Origin: CBDDHT01 sp965227905
Lineage (GTDB): Bacteria > Pseudomonadota > Alphaproteobacteria > Rhizobiales > Methyloligellaceae
Assembly (NCBI GenBank): GCA_965227905.1
Contig: OZ245780.1
Span: 5,208,001 to 5,272,000 of the forward strand
Direction: 5' to 3'
Length of the DNA: 64,000 nucleotides
Of this stretch, positions 37,955-47,459 are shown piece after piece. The notes below the pieces were generated by a model. It ran no database searches. It worked only from the letters and a program-made list of their open reading frames with translations, and was not told where the DNA came from. Each line of letters begins with the position of its first letter. Positions within the stretch are counted from its first letter, which is position 1. A program made the translations under genes and the position numbers.

Positions 37955-38203
37955 AACCTGCCGAGAATGGTTCGTCGATTTGACAAGCGGCTTTCCCGTT
38001 ATCGGGTTCTGCGTCTTTCACAGTTCGCGCTTAAAGCTGCGGACTTGCTCGATGTGGAAACACGCAATGTCCCGAGAGCTGTTCGAAACTTCGAATGCGG
38101 TAAACGCGGCTGCGGCATTGTCTACTGTAGTTGGTTCGATGCGTTTCGCTTCCTCTGGCTAGCCGAAGTCGCGACGCTTGATACGTTCGTTCTTGGGATA
38201 CGG
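37955..38203 (-). pseudogene. Decayed tyrosine recombinase, N-terminal fragment
   Basis: Translating the minus strand gives KNERIKRRDFG, a stop, PEEAKRIEPTTVDNAAAAF, FHIEQVRSFKREL, a stop, then KPLVKST. This aligns with residues of about 7-100 of the intact recombinase at 58980-60086 (KNERIKRRYFVYLEEAKRMQPTTVDD). At least three in-frame stops and loss of the catalytic domain mark it as a relict of a related island. Confidence 0.8.
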
Positions 38204-38275
38204 ACACAACAACCCCGCAAACCTCTGAAAAGACTAGAGATATTGGACGATCTCGGGTGTCTTGGGAGGGATTAG

Positions 38276-38294
38276 TGGTGCCAGGGGCGGCATC
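38276..38294. other. att-like sequence resembling the 3' end of tRNA-Phe
   Basis: TGGTGCCAGGGGCGGCATC matches the complement of the tRNA-Phe 3' end at 62567 (TGGTGCCCAGGGGCGGAATC) with one missing base and one change. It lies about 70 bp from the decayed integrase. It may be the worn left attachment site of an island in tRNA-Phe. The match is short, so chance is possible. Confidence 0.35.
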
Positions 38295-38560
38295 ACATCA
38301 GACCCACAACTCATTGTTTTTATTAGTATTAAACTATCAAAAAATTCGGAATACCAACAATAATACCAACAATTCCGACTGTTTGCCTCTCTCAAAGGCT
38401 AATTGGCGTGATCGGTTCGAGAATCCATAATCGCAGCGTCTGAGAGTTTGGAACACCCCGTGTTCTGCGACCGCTAACCAGCCGGCAACAGCCGCTAGAT
38501 TGGCCCATGACGCACTTCGGCTGAGTGCCAGGGCCGGACCGAAATGGCGGCTCCTCTGCC

Positions 38561-39571
38561 CTAGCGTCCCAACAATGCGATGAAGATTAGTGCCAGAAGG
38601 CATACGATGATCCACGCGGCCCGTCTCAATGATCGCATAATCTGCAACATCCGTGGGTCCGTCGCAGCTAGTGCTTGCGCCTTCGGAACAGCCCGCTCCG
38701 CTCCTAAATCGGCAATCTCCTCGATAAGATCGGGCTCCTCGATAAGAACGGGCTCCGGAACCCGCTTGCGAAACTGGAGGCATCGATTGATATGAAGCTC
38801 AGCCTCGCCGACCCGGCCAAGCCGTGGCGGTTGAAACTGAAGGCCGTGTGGTAGGCTGACATTGTGCTCGTCACCTTTGGTCAGGATTTTCACGTGGCCA
38901 GTGGAGATTGAAGGGCTCCACTCCGAATAGAAACCATCCACGGATTTAACACTCAGACTCAACTCATCGACCAAGCCATGGGCAACCTGCGTCGCATAAC
39001 GAGCGAACGTCTTGGGTTTCACGAAAAGGTAAAATTGGAGGCAATCGTCGCTTGTCTCATCCCTGAAGTCGATCTCGCTCGTGTAGGATACGCAGCCCCA
39101 TGCATCGCACCTCTCTTGTTTGTCGGAGTCGGCGATTGCATAGATTCGCAAGGCGAAGTCCTTAATGGCGCGGTTTGTGCCAAACATCGAGAACCGCGTC
39201 TCGTCAAAATAGTCCCCATCGTCGTGAGGATGGCCCGGGCGCAGCTGTGCACGAATGATCTGGCGCTGCGCGATCTTGGGCGGTGCCGGTGCGGCATCCC
39301 CGTCCTGGGGCTGTGACTCAATTTCGATGCTTTCATCGAGCGCGCACGACGTTGCAGTGAACCACAAGGTCCAGGGCCATGGGATTTGATCTTCACCGAC
39401 TGGCTTGCCCTGTGCGTCGATCTCGTTGATCGCCCAGCGATAGAGGCTCTCGTGCTCTGGCTTGGTGTTCAGCCGTAGCCCGTGCTCCAAGTGAAAGTCC
39501 ACCAACTCCTCCCTATCTCCGGGCACATTCGGGTTGCAGTGAGTTCCCGCCAACTCGCAAAGTCCCAGCAC
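38561..39571 (-). CDS. Unknown protein with C-terminal membrane anchor
   Basis: The 336-residue frame starts with GTG; an internal start is possible. The body is soluble and acidic with beta-rich stretches (DDCLQFYLFVKPKTFARYATQVAHGLVDELSLSVKSVDGFYSEWSPS). One hydrophobic segment lies at the very end (AAWIIVCLLALIFIALLGR), which suggests a tail-anchored membrane protein. I do not recognise a family. It stands alone between the att-like site and the first IS element. Confidence 0.65.
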   Translation of the reverse strand: MLGLCELAGTHCNPNVPGDREELVDFHLEHGLRLNTKPEHESLYRWAINEIDAQGKPVGEDQIPWPWTLWFTATSCALDESIEIESQPQDGDAAPAPPKIAQRQIIRAQLRPGHPHDDGDYFDETRFSMFGTNRAIKDFALRIYAIADSDKQERCDAWGCVSYTSEIDFRDETSDDCLQFYLFVKPKTFARYATQVAHGLVDELSLSVKSVDGFYSEWSPSISTGHVKILTKGDEHNVSLPHGLQFQPPRLGRVGEAELHINRCLQFRKRVPEPVLIEEPDLIEEIADLGAERAVPKAQALAATDPRMLQIMRSLRRAAWIIVCLLALIFIALLGR

Positions 39572-39782
39572 CTACCGTGACACCGCTGTCAACGGTCTAG
39601 AAGGTTCAACGGCCAATATTCTAGCGCACCGCCAAGCGACTCTGCTACGGGTCAAACTCCGTTATCGCGGCCGCGTTCAAATACCGGCCGGTTGCGGGCG
39701 GACAGCAGTCGTATTGTGCTGGATCGACTGCTTCAGCTACAGCACCGGTCGTGGACTCGCTTGGCGCATGTCGGCCGAGAAG
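39572..39782. other. Intergenic to left end of IS1182-type copy 1
   Basis: I see no gene in these 211 bp; they lead up to the IS terminal repeat. Confidence 0.4.
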
Positions 39783-41400
39783 TGCCGATTTTGTTGATTT
39801 ATTCGGTTGCGACTGAGAGCGAATAGTGATTCCGTTTTCCATATGGTTTGGCATGGAGGGCGGATCGATGATGGGCAGGCAGGAAGCTCCGGAACGGCTC
39901 TTTTACGACTTCTGCCTTGATGATCATGTTCCGGAGAAGCACTTGCTCCGGCAGATTGACCGCTTCCTCGATTTCGAAGGCATCCGTGCGAAGTTGGCAC
40001 CCTTCTATTGCTCGATCGGTCGGCCTTCGATCGATCCCGAGTTGATGATAAGAATGTTGATCGTCGGTTATTGCTTCGCGATCCGTTCGGAGCGTCGGCT
40101 GTGCGAGGAGGTTCATCTGAACCTTGCCTATCGGTGGTTCTGCCGCTTGGGCCTGGATGGGGGTGTTCCCGACCATTCGACCTTCTCGCGCAATCGCCAT
40201 GGTCGGTTCCGTGAGAGTAATATCCTGCGTCATCTGTTCGAAGAGGTGGTACGCCGCTGCATAGATGAAGACTTGGTTGGCGGCGAAGGCTTCGCTGTCG
40301 ATGCGAGCCTCATTCAGGCTGATGCCAACAAGCAGCGCTCACTACCGGGCAACGAGTGGGATATCGCGGACCTGCCCGTAGAACCGGGGCAAGCGGTTCG
40401 AGAGTATCTCGAGACCTTGGACGATGCCGCTTTCGGAGCGGCCAGTCCTACAAAGCCGAAGTTCGTCTCGCCATCCGATCCAGCAGCGCAATGGACCGGC
40501 GCCCTGCGTGGTCCTGCCTTCTTTGCCTATGCCACCAACTATCTGATCGACACCGATCACTCGATCATCGTCGATGTCGAGGGCACACGCGCCATTCGAC
40601 AGGCCGAGGTGGGAGCCGCCAAGACGATGATCGAGCGGACCATGGATCGCTTCGGGCTCTATCCTGCGACGCTGGCAGGCGATACGGCGTACGGGGCCGC
40701 CGATATGCTGGGCTGGCTGGTCTACGAACATGGCATCGAGCCGCACATCCCCGTATTCGATAAATCCAAGCGGGCGGACGGGACCTTCTCGCGCGAGGAC
40801 TTCACCTATGACGTTCATGAGGATCGCTATGTCTGCCCGGAAGGAAAGAGTCTCCTGCAATATCGGCTCCCAGGACGACTGGCTAAAGCCAAGCCGCCCA
40901 AGGATGGCCTGCTCCGCTATCGGGCCATAAAAACCGATTGCGACCGCTGCCGCCTGAAGATGCAGTGCACCCCGAAGGAGCCCGCCAGAAAGGTCCTGCG
41001 CTCAATCAACGAAGGGGCTCGGGACATGGCACGGGATATCGCCAAGACGGACGCCTATGAGACTTCTCGCAAGAACCGCAAGAAGGTGGAGATGCTGTTC
41101 GCACACCTAAAGCGCATCTTGAAGCTCAGCCGGCTTCGGCTGCGCGGGCCGAAAGGAGCCAAAGACGAGTTCTTGCTCGCAGCAACTGCTCAGAACCTGA
41201 GGAAACTTGCAAAGCTAAGACCAGAACCACCACCAGTTGCCCAACCAGTCTGAAACAGCGGCTGACCAACAGCGCCTATACACATTAAACCCGCCTCGAA
41301 TGGGTATCGGGCCCAAGGGGGGGGAACAGAAAACGTCCGCTCCTAACAGAAGCAGACATCTGGGTTGTTTGAAAACCGATTAAATCAACAAAATCTGCCA
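39783..41400 (+). mobile_element. IS1182-type element, copy 1
   Basis: The element is bounded by matching terminal repeats: gattttgttgattta at the left (about 39787) and its complement taaatcaacaaaatc at the right (about 41381). It is about 1.6 kb with one transposase gene. Sequence differs clearly from copies 2 and 3, so it is a sister lineage, not the same insertion burst. Confidence 0.88.
39868..41253 (+). CDS. IS1182-family transposase, copy 1
   Basis: The 461-residue product from the tandem ATG at 39868 (GGAGGGCGG upstream) has a DUF772-type N-terminal region (GRPSIDPELMIRMLIVGYCFAIRSERRLCEEVHLNLAYRWFCRLGL), DDE-type segments (FAVDASLIQADANKQ, LAGDTAYGAADMLGWL) and a final KKVEMLFAHLKRILKLSRLRLRG with the conserved Glu. 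A Cys cluster (CDRCRLKMQC) is typical. It looks intact. A longer start at 39826 or 39853 is possible. Confidence 0.92.
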   Translation: MMGRQEAPERLFYDFCLDDHVPEKHLLRQIDRFLDFEGIRAKLAPFYCSIGRPSIDPELMIRMLIVGYCFAIRSERRLCEEVHLNLAYRWFCRLGLDGGVPDHSTFSRNRHGRFRESNILRHLFEEVVRRCIDEDLVGGEGFAVDASLIQADANKQRSLPGNEWDIADLPVEPGQAVREYLETLDDAAFGAASPTKPKFVSPSDPAAQWTGALRGPAFFAYATNYLIDTDHSIIVDVEGTRAIRQAEVGAAKTMIERTMDRFGLYPATLAGDTAYGAADMLGWLVYEHGIEPHIPVFDKSKRADGTFSREDFTYDVHEDRYVCPEGKSLLQYRLPGRLAKAKPPKDGLLRYRAIKTDCDRCRLKMQCTPKEPARKVLRSINEGARDMARDIAKTDAYETSRKNRKKVEMLFAHLKRILKLSRLRLRGPKGAKDEFLLAATAQNLRKLAKLRPEPPPVAQPV

Positions 41401-41509
41401 AAAACGGTCGTCGTGGTTACTTGCTCGCAGGTAACCCGACTGCCATCGTGCGAATCCCCCAATGTCTGTTTGCACGTTGAGGCTGTCCCGGCTTGGCAGC
41501 ATAACCGGG

Positions 41510-41646
41510 AACGAGGGCCAGGATCCACCAAGGGGAAAGTTCAGCGCATGACCATCAATTCACAAAGAGGGCTTAACAAGGAAAACAAACCCCACTCCGA
41601 AAATCAAACTCTCAAAATCAATGAAGGCGCCATAGGGCTCAGGTCA
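41510..41646 (+). mobile_element. Relict right end of an IS3-family element
   Basis: The stretch ends ctcaaaatcaatgaaggcg...gggctcaggtca, a diverged version of the right end of the three intact IS3 copies (ctcaaaataaatgagggcg...gggcccaggtca). Upstream it also keeps a match to the orfB end (ccaccaaggggaa). The rest of the element is gone, cut by IS1182 copy 1. Confidence 0.65.
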
Positions 41647-41666
41647 CTTGATCTGATAAACAGTAG

Positions 41667-41921
41667 GACAAATGCAAGCCAGTTGTTATTCCAGCGCGCG
41701 CTTCCAGTTCGGATGGATCAACTGCCGCGAGATGTGTTGTTTGCGACGCTAGCAAAGATGACTGTTTGATCGTTTCTAATCAGATTGCAAATTTGCCCGA
41801 TCACGTACTCATCGAAGTTGATAACTTCAAAGGCCGCCGAGCTGGACAGATCATGTGGCGTGACCGAAGGCTTGCCGGTATCAAATTCGCGCCGTCGAAA
41901 GTCGAAAGATCTCATATCTAA
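41667..41921 (+). pseudogene. Truncated PilZ-type domain gene
   Basis: An 84-codon open frame without a start codon follows the relict IS end. It reads TAARCVVCDASKDD, LIVSNQIANLPDHVLIEVDN, GQIMWRDRRLAGIKFA and ends at TAA 41919-41921. The pattern of a switch segment followed by xxGxVxWRDxxxxGIKF is that of the C-terminal part of small alphaproteobacterial PilZ proteins. The N terminus, with the c-di-GMP-binding RxxxR, is missing, probably lost to the IS insertion. Confidence 0.6.
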
Positions 41922-42053
41922 TTGGACAGGGGCAGCATCATCGGTCCAGCGCGGAATGTGTACCGAGATGCCACGAATGGAGTGCTGCTGGTGACCTGAG
42001 CCCCGTTTGGTCCCTCACTTGAAAGGAGAGTCCGTCAGCGATAGGAGACGGAC

Positions 42054-42317
42054 ATGAGGAAGTCACGGTTCAGCGAAGAACAGATCATTTCGATCCTTGG
42101 CGAGCAGGAGCGCGGGATGGCGACTGCGGAAGTCTGCCGAAAGTATGGCGTGAGCCAGGGGACGTTCTACAAATGGAAGGCGAAGTTCGGCGGCATGGAT
42201 GTGTCCGATGCGCGCAAGCTCAAGACGCTTGAGACGGAAAATTCCCGCCTGAAGCGGCTTTTGGCGGACGCGATGCTGGACAATGTGGTGCTGAAAGATC
42301 TTCTGGGAAAGAACTAA
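42054..42317 (+). CDS. IS3-family OrfA (copy A)
   Basis: The 87-residue DNA-binding part of the transposase has an HTH (EEQIISILGEQERGMATAEVCRKYGVSQGTFYKWK) and a leucine-zipper helix (LKTLETENSRLKRLLADAMLDNVVLKDLL). It resembles the IS407 group. A -1 frameshift near its end should join it to OrfB. Confidence 0.93.
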   Translation: MRKSRFSEEQIISILGEQERGMATAEVCRKYGVSQGTFYKWKAKFGGMDVSDARKLKTLETENSRLKRLLADAMLDNVVLKDLLGKN

Positions 42318-42355
42318 CGACACCTGCTGAGCGACGCGCGGCGGCCCTTGATGCG

Positions 42356-43186
42356 ATGGCAAGATATGCCCTTTCGCAACGGCGGGCCTGCCGGCTGGTC
42401 GGTGTCGACCCCAAGACGGTGCGTCGGGCGCGTGTCCCCGACAACCCACAGATCCGGGCGCGCATGCGTGCGCTGGCGGCTGAGCGGCGCCGGTTCGGCT
42501 ATCGCCGCATCGGTCTCATGCTGGAACGCGAAGGGATCAAAATGAACCACAAGAAACTGCGCCGGCTTTACGCCGAGGAGCGGCTTGCCGTACCGCGCCG
42601 ACGTGGGCGCAAGCGCGCGCGGGGAACCCGGGCGCCGATCCCGATCCCCATTGGCCCGAGCATGCGCTGGAGCCTGGACTTCCTCTCCGACGTGTTCGGT
42701 GCCAGCCGGCGGTTCCGCATCCTGGCAGTGATTGACGATTACAGCCGTGAATGCCTTGCGCTGGTAGCGGACACATCGCTATCGGGGGCACGGGTTGCGC
42801 GTGAACTTGATGCTTTGATAGCCCGCCGTGGCAAGCCACGAACGATCGTCAGTGACAATGGCTGCGAGCTGACGTCCCGAGCGATCCTTGAGTGGCAGAA
42901 CCGGACCGGCGTTGCTTGGCATTACATCGCGCCGGGCAAACCACAGCAGAATGCCTTCATCGAGAGTTTTAACGGACGGCTTCGTGACGAGTTGCTCAAT
43001 GAGGAGGTGTTCGACAGTCTCAGGGCCGCCCGCCGGGCATTATCGCGCTGGCGCACCGATTACAACACCGTCAGACCGCATTCAGCTCTGGGCGGATTGC
43101 CACCACTGGCCGTGCTGTATGCACAAGGCTCAGGACCCACCAAGGGGAACACCGCCTTCCACTCTCCGACACCGTCGCTCGCCTAA
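42356..43186 (+). CDS. IS3-family OrfB transposase (copy A)
   Basis: The 276-residue catalytic part has an HTH_21 region (RRRFGYRRIGLMLEREG) and an integrase core of rve type. The DDE triad is seen in WSLDFLSD, IVSDNGCEL and NAFIESFNGRLRDE. The true product is probably an OrfAB fusion, with the OrfB frame entering about 40 nt upstream of this ATG. Confidence 0.93.
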   Translation: MARYALSQRRACRLVGVDPKTVRRARVPDNPQIRARMRALAAERRRFGYRRIGLMLEREGIKMNHKKLRRLYAEERLAVPRRRGRKRARGTRAPIPIPIGPSMRWSLDFLSDVFGASRRFRILAVIDDYSRECLALVADTSLSGARVARELDALIARRGKPRTIVSDNGCELTSRAILEWQNRTGVAWHYIAPGKPQQNAFIESFNGRLRDELLNEEVFDSLRAARRALSRWRTDYNTVRPHSALGGLPPLAVLYAQGSGPTKGNTAFHSPTPSLA

Positions 43187-43479
43187 TGGGCGAACGAGCG
43201 ACGGTGGCTCCGAGGGGAAGGCTCACACCGCGACCATGAAAACAGAAAAGGAAACAGCACTTCACGACAACAGGATGACTAGTTATCTAAACTCTGGACT
43301 CTCAAAATAAATGAGGGCGTCTTGGGGCCCAGGTCACTGGAAACAAGGATTGTAGGACAGGCAGGCATTACTATTACCTGTGCCCGAAGGCCCCTGGAGG
43401 CGCAGCCGCTGCTGGTTCTAGCGAAGTCAATTCGATAAATTTGGGCTATGAATCACTCCGCTTGATAGTAAGCGGGGCT

Positions 43480-44814
43480 CTACCGTTCGGTGAAGCCTGC
43501 GTTTAGAGAACGATAGACTGGCTTCAGCAGGTAACGCACGAGCGACTTGGCGCCGGTGATGATATCGGCCTGCACGACCATGCCCGGAAGAATGCGGCGA
43601 GGCGCCGCTATCTGGCCGACGAAATCATGATCGAGACTGACAATGGTTTTGTAATAAGGCGCACCGTCTTCAGTCGTGAACGTTGATGGCGAAAGATGGG
43701 AGACTTTGCCCTTAACAACGCCGAAAACAGCGGAGTCAAATGTTGTGACCTTGATCTCGGCCACGTCGCCAACCTTCACGTGCCCGATATCCTTTGGCTC
43801 GACACGGACTTCGGCGACAATCTTATGATCCATAGGTACGAGGCTCGCCACGAGATCTCCAGGCTTGATGACCTCACCCGGTGCACGCTGCGGAAGCTCC
43901 TGTACAATACCGCTAACCGGCGCGCGCACCACAAGGCGGTCGACCCGGTCCTGATGCTTGGCAACCTGTTGTTTGAGTTCGGCAAGTTCGCCGGCAATCT
44001 TCGAGCGCTCTTCGCTTAAGAGTCGCACGGCGTCGGACGACGAGGCTTCAAGCTGGCTCTTTGCCTCAACCAGCTGCTCGGACGTACTCTGTTGACGGCC
44101 TTCCGCGGCAAACAATCGACTCTTCACTTGCTCAAGCGACGATTCGGCATCCAGATAGGCACGGCGAGACGTATAGCCGGAGTTCAGCAACTCGCGGCGG
44201 ATCGCGGTCTGCTCGGTCTGGATCGCGACCTGCCGCTCCAGACTGGCAACCTCATTGTTGACCGCAGCCAATTCTGCTGCTCGCTGAGAAACACGCGCAA
44301 CGAGCGAGTGGCGTTCCTGCTCGCGGTGGCGTTTCTTCGTGGCATAGACCTGGCTTTGATCAGCAATGAGCGCAGGATATTTCTTACCCAGCCCGCCATA
44401 GTCCGGCCGACGGCTTTCGAGCAACGCTGTCAGTGTTTCTCGCTGCAACTCGAGCGCAGTGAAACGCGCGCTCAGCTGCCCGAGATCGCTGTTCGCCGTA
44501 ACCGGCCGTAGACTGACGAGAGGAGCGCCTTTCTCGACCAACTGACCTTCGCGAACTAAAACGGCCTCAACCTCCCCACCCTCGAGATGTTGGACAGGCC
44601 GAACGGTTCCGGCCGGGATGACCTTGCCGTGTGCGATTGCAAGTTCGCGGATTTCAGCGAATGAGCCCCAAAGAATAACGGCCAGCACGAATGCGGACAC
44701 GACATAAGTCAGGCGCGCGAACATATCCGGCACCCGACCATCTTCTAACTCAACAGGCAGAATCAGACGCTGACCACTAATCGAGGTCCGATTCGGTCCG
44801 TCCCGAGGACGCAT
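43480..44814 (-). CDS. Orphan HlyD-family type I secretion adaptor
   Basis: The 444-residue protein has a membrane segment (LTYVVSAFVLAVILWGSFAEI, about residues 34-55), the barrel start VQHLEGGEVEAVLVREGQLV, a long coiled coil (about 130-300) and VVRAPVSGIVQELPQRAPGEVI. It ends LLKPVYRSLNAGFTER, as in HlyD proteins of large RTX adhesin systems. No ABC transporter or TolC is next to it: IS3 copy A lies downstream and a bactofilin gene diverges upstream. Its partner may have been lost or is elsewhere. It is not a close copy of the 7679 adaptor. Confidence 0.92.
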   Translation of the reverse strand: MRPRDGPNRTSISGQRLILPVELEDGRVPDMFARLTYVVSAFVLAVILWGSFAEIRELAIAHGKVIPAGTVRPVQHLEGGEVEAVLVREGQLVEKGAPLVSLRPVTANSDLGQLSARFTALELQRETLTALLESRRPDYGGLGKKYPALIADQSQVYATKKRHREQERHSLVARVSQRAAELAAVNNEVASLERQVAIQTEQTAIRRELLNSGYTSRRAYLDAESSLEQVKSRLFAAEGRQQSTSEQLVEAKSQLEASSSDAVRLLSEERSKIAGELAELKQQVAKHQDRVDRLVVRAPVSGIVQELPQRAPGEVIKPGDLVASLVPMDHKIVAEVRVEPKDIGHVKVGDVAEIKVTTFDSAVFGVVKGKVSHLSPSTFTTEDGAPYYKTIVSLDHDFVGQIAAPRRILPGMVVQADIITGAKSLVRYLLKPVYRSLNAGFTER

Positions 44815-45228
44815 AACAAATCTCCGAAAAGACGCTAACTTCAGGCTAAGCCGTTGATGCTTAACCGAAGTTGAAGATGTGAGAATTACGACATATTTAC
44901 GCTGCAGTCGGTGACCGGTCCGCCTGTGAGCCGCTTCTTCTGGCGGTCCGTTCTTGGCAACGTAAGCGCACAGTGATTACGGCACCCCGATAGAGCGCAT
45001 TGGCGGGCTCACCGAGAGCTTACCCTTGCTAATCCGATATCAAACGGCAGACGACTTCCATCAGGTCTGGGAGGTGTTTAGAGGCATTGGATTATTCATT
45101 GGAAGGCTCCTAATGCCTCCCCCCATGCGCAAACTCGTCCACAGCCCTGAAGCCATCGTTAGCCCCGTGCAGAAAAACATCCTATTACGATTGTTCGAGT
45201 AGCAGGCTTCGTGCGGGGATTTGTTGGC
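44815..45228. promoter_or_regulatory. Divergent promoter region, HlyD adaptor / bactofilin
   Basis: No gene is seen in 414 bp. A TTAACCGAAG stretch near 44858 resembles one half of a CtrA site only. Confidence 0.35.
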
Positions 45229-45693
45229 ATGGCAAATAAACAGAGCAGGTCGATTGTCGACACAGGCATGGTCATCACCGGCAACGTTTCTTGCACCGGG
45301 GCGCTGGAAGTGAGTGGCCAAATTCAGGGCAATCTCCAATGCCGGAATTTGACCCTATCGCAACCCGGTCACATCCATGGGGATGTCTTCTGTGAGACAG
45401 TGGATATCGATAGCCGGATCGATGGCACGATTCGAAGCCGACAAGTTATCCTTCGATCTCAAGCACAAGTCATCGGTGATATTCACCACACGTCTCTTTC
45501 CATCGAGAATGGCGCGTTTTTCGAGGGCGAAGTGCGCCGCTCTGAAAACCTGGCTCAGGTTCAATCTTCAGCACCTCGGAGTGCTCCATCTCAGCTCGCA
45601 GCACAAAACGCACCTCATTCTGAACCACTCCGGCAGGAACCCTTAGAACTACCAGCGACTATTCAACCTGTTCCGTGGTCCCGCACGGGCTAG
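45229..45693 (+). CDS. Bactofilin (polymer-forming cytoskeletal protein)
   Basis: From the ATG at 45229 the product has 154 residues. The core (about residues 8-110) is a right-handed beta-helix of the bactofilin/DUF583 type with repeated short strands (VITGNVSCTGALEVSGQIQGNLQCRNLTL, IHGDVFCETVDIDSRIDGTIRSRQVILRSQAQVIGDI). Tails are short and disordered, the last being rich in Ser, Pro and Gln. It would polymerise at the membrane and scaffold localised cell-wall or secretion functions. It diverges from the HlyD adaptor gene. Confidence 0.92.
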   Translation: MANKQSRSIVDTGMVITGNVSCTGALEVSGQIQGNLQCRNLTLSQPGHIHGDVFCETVDIDSRIDGTIRSRQVILRSQAQVIGDIHHTSLSIENGAFFEGEVRRSENLAQVQSSAPRSAPSQLAAQNAPHSEPLRQEPLELPATIQPVPWSRTG

Positions 45694-47459
45694 CGCACCG
45701 GAACATGACAATGTCCTCAGGCCAGCCGGTTGCCCTTCGTTAGTGGAAGAAGAAACCGATTTCGTCGGGTTAGATACTGATAGCCGGCGTAAAGTAGCGA
45801 TGTGCCGATAGGCGGCAAAGTGCCGATTTTGTTGATTTAGTCAGGTAAGTTTGGCTTTGGGTCGTCTGCTACTATTAGTAGCGGACGTTTTGTGATCCCG
45901 CCTTGGGCGTAATGCCCCTATGAGGCGGGTTGTGCGGGTGTCTCGTTGGTCTCCGTGTCACGCTGGTTGCACAACGGGCGGTGGTTCGGGTCTGAGTTTT
46001 GCGAGTTTCCGAGGGTTTTGGGCGGTGGCTGCAAGCAAGAACTCGTCTCTCGCTCCATTTGGTCCGCGTAACCGCAAGCGCCCCAATTTCAGGATCCGCT
46101 TGAGATGAGCGAACAGCATCTCAACCTTCTTTCGGTTCTTGCGTGATGTCTCATAGGCCTGCGTTTCTGCAATGTCGCGTGCCATATCTCGGGCACCCTC
46201 ATACATGGATCGCGGGATTTTGCGGGCCGGCTCTTTGGGGGAACATTCCGGCTTTCGGGGACAAGCTCCACAGTCTCTCCCTCGCGCCCGATAGAGGAGT
46301 GTGGCTCCATCATTGACCAGCCTGCCGGTCGTCCCGAGCGTCTTGCCTGCCGGGCAGGTATAGGTGTCACTCTCAGTGTTGTAGATAAAATCGCTGCGCG
46401 AGAACGTCCCGTCCGTTCGCCTGGATTTATCAAAGACGGGAATGTGCGGCTCAATCCCATGTTCGTAGACGAGCCAGCCCAGCATGTCGGCTGTACCATA
46501 GGCCGTGTCACCTGCAAGGCTTGCCGGATAAAGACCGAAGCGATCCATCACCCGCTCGATCATCGTGCGCGCAGCACCGACCTCGGCCTGGCGAATGGCG
46601 CGTGTGGCTTCCACATCCACGATGATGGCGTTGTCGGTATCGATCAGATAGTTCGTTGCGTAAGCGAAGAAGGCCGGGCCACGCAAAGCACCTGTCCATT
46701 GCGCTGCCGGATCGGAAGGTGAGACAAACTTTGGCGTTACCGAGCTTGCAGCCCCGAAGGCCGCATCGTCCAGGGTCTCGAGATACTCCCGAACCGCTTG
46801 GCCCGGGTCAGCAGGCAGATCCGCGACGTTCCATTCTTTACCAGGGAGTGACCGCTGTTTGTTGGCATCGGCCTGGATGAGGCTCGCATCGACGGCAAAG
46901 CCTTCACCGCCCACCAGGTTCTCATCGATGCAGCGGCGCACGACATCTTCAAACAGATGGCGCAGGATATCACTCTCCCGGAACCGACCATGGCGATTGC
47001 GCGAAAAGGTGGAGTGATCGGGAACACCACCGTCCAGGCCCAATCGGCAGAACCATCGATACGCAAGGTTCAAGTGAACCTCTTCACACAACCGCCGCTC
47101 AGAGCGAATGGCGAAGCAATAGCCGACGATCAACATTCTGATCATCAACTCCGGATCAATCGAAGGACGCCCAATCGAGCAATAGAAAGGCGCCATCTTG
47201 GCTCGGATGTCATCGAATTTGAGGAAGCGGTCAATCTGCCGAAGCAAGTGCCTCTCTGGCACATGCTCGTCCAGGCAGAAGTCGTAAAAGAGACGCTCTG
47301 GAGCCGCCTTGACCTGGGCCCCAAGACGCCCTCATTTATTTTGAGAGTCCAGAGTTTAGATAACTAGTCATCCTGTTGTCGTGAAGTGCTGTTTCCTTTT
47401 CTGTTTTCATGGTCGCGGTGTGAGCCTTCCCCTCGGAGCCACCGTCGCTCGTTCGCCCA

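Larger units (their letters stand above)
41992..43336 (+). mobile_element. IS3-family element, copy A (1345 bp)
   Basis: The ends are TGACCTGAGCCCC and the complement of TGACCTGGGCCCC. A 4-bp target repeat ctgg flanks it (41988-41991 and 43337-43340). Same size and same protein products as copies B and C. Confidence 0.95.

Noticed and set aside
37863..38275. Plus-strand frames of 99-102 codons
   Set aside because: They lie opposite the decayed integrase and mirror plus-strand frames opposite the intact recombinase.
41365..41769. 134-codon plus-strand frame between IS1182 copy 1 and IS3 copy A
   Set aside because: It crosses the IS1182 end, the IS3 relict and the PilZ fragment, so it is a chance frame.
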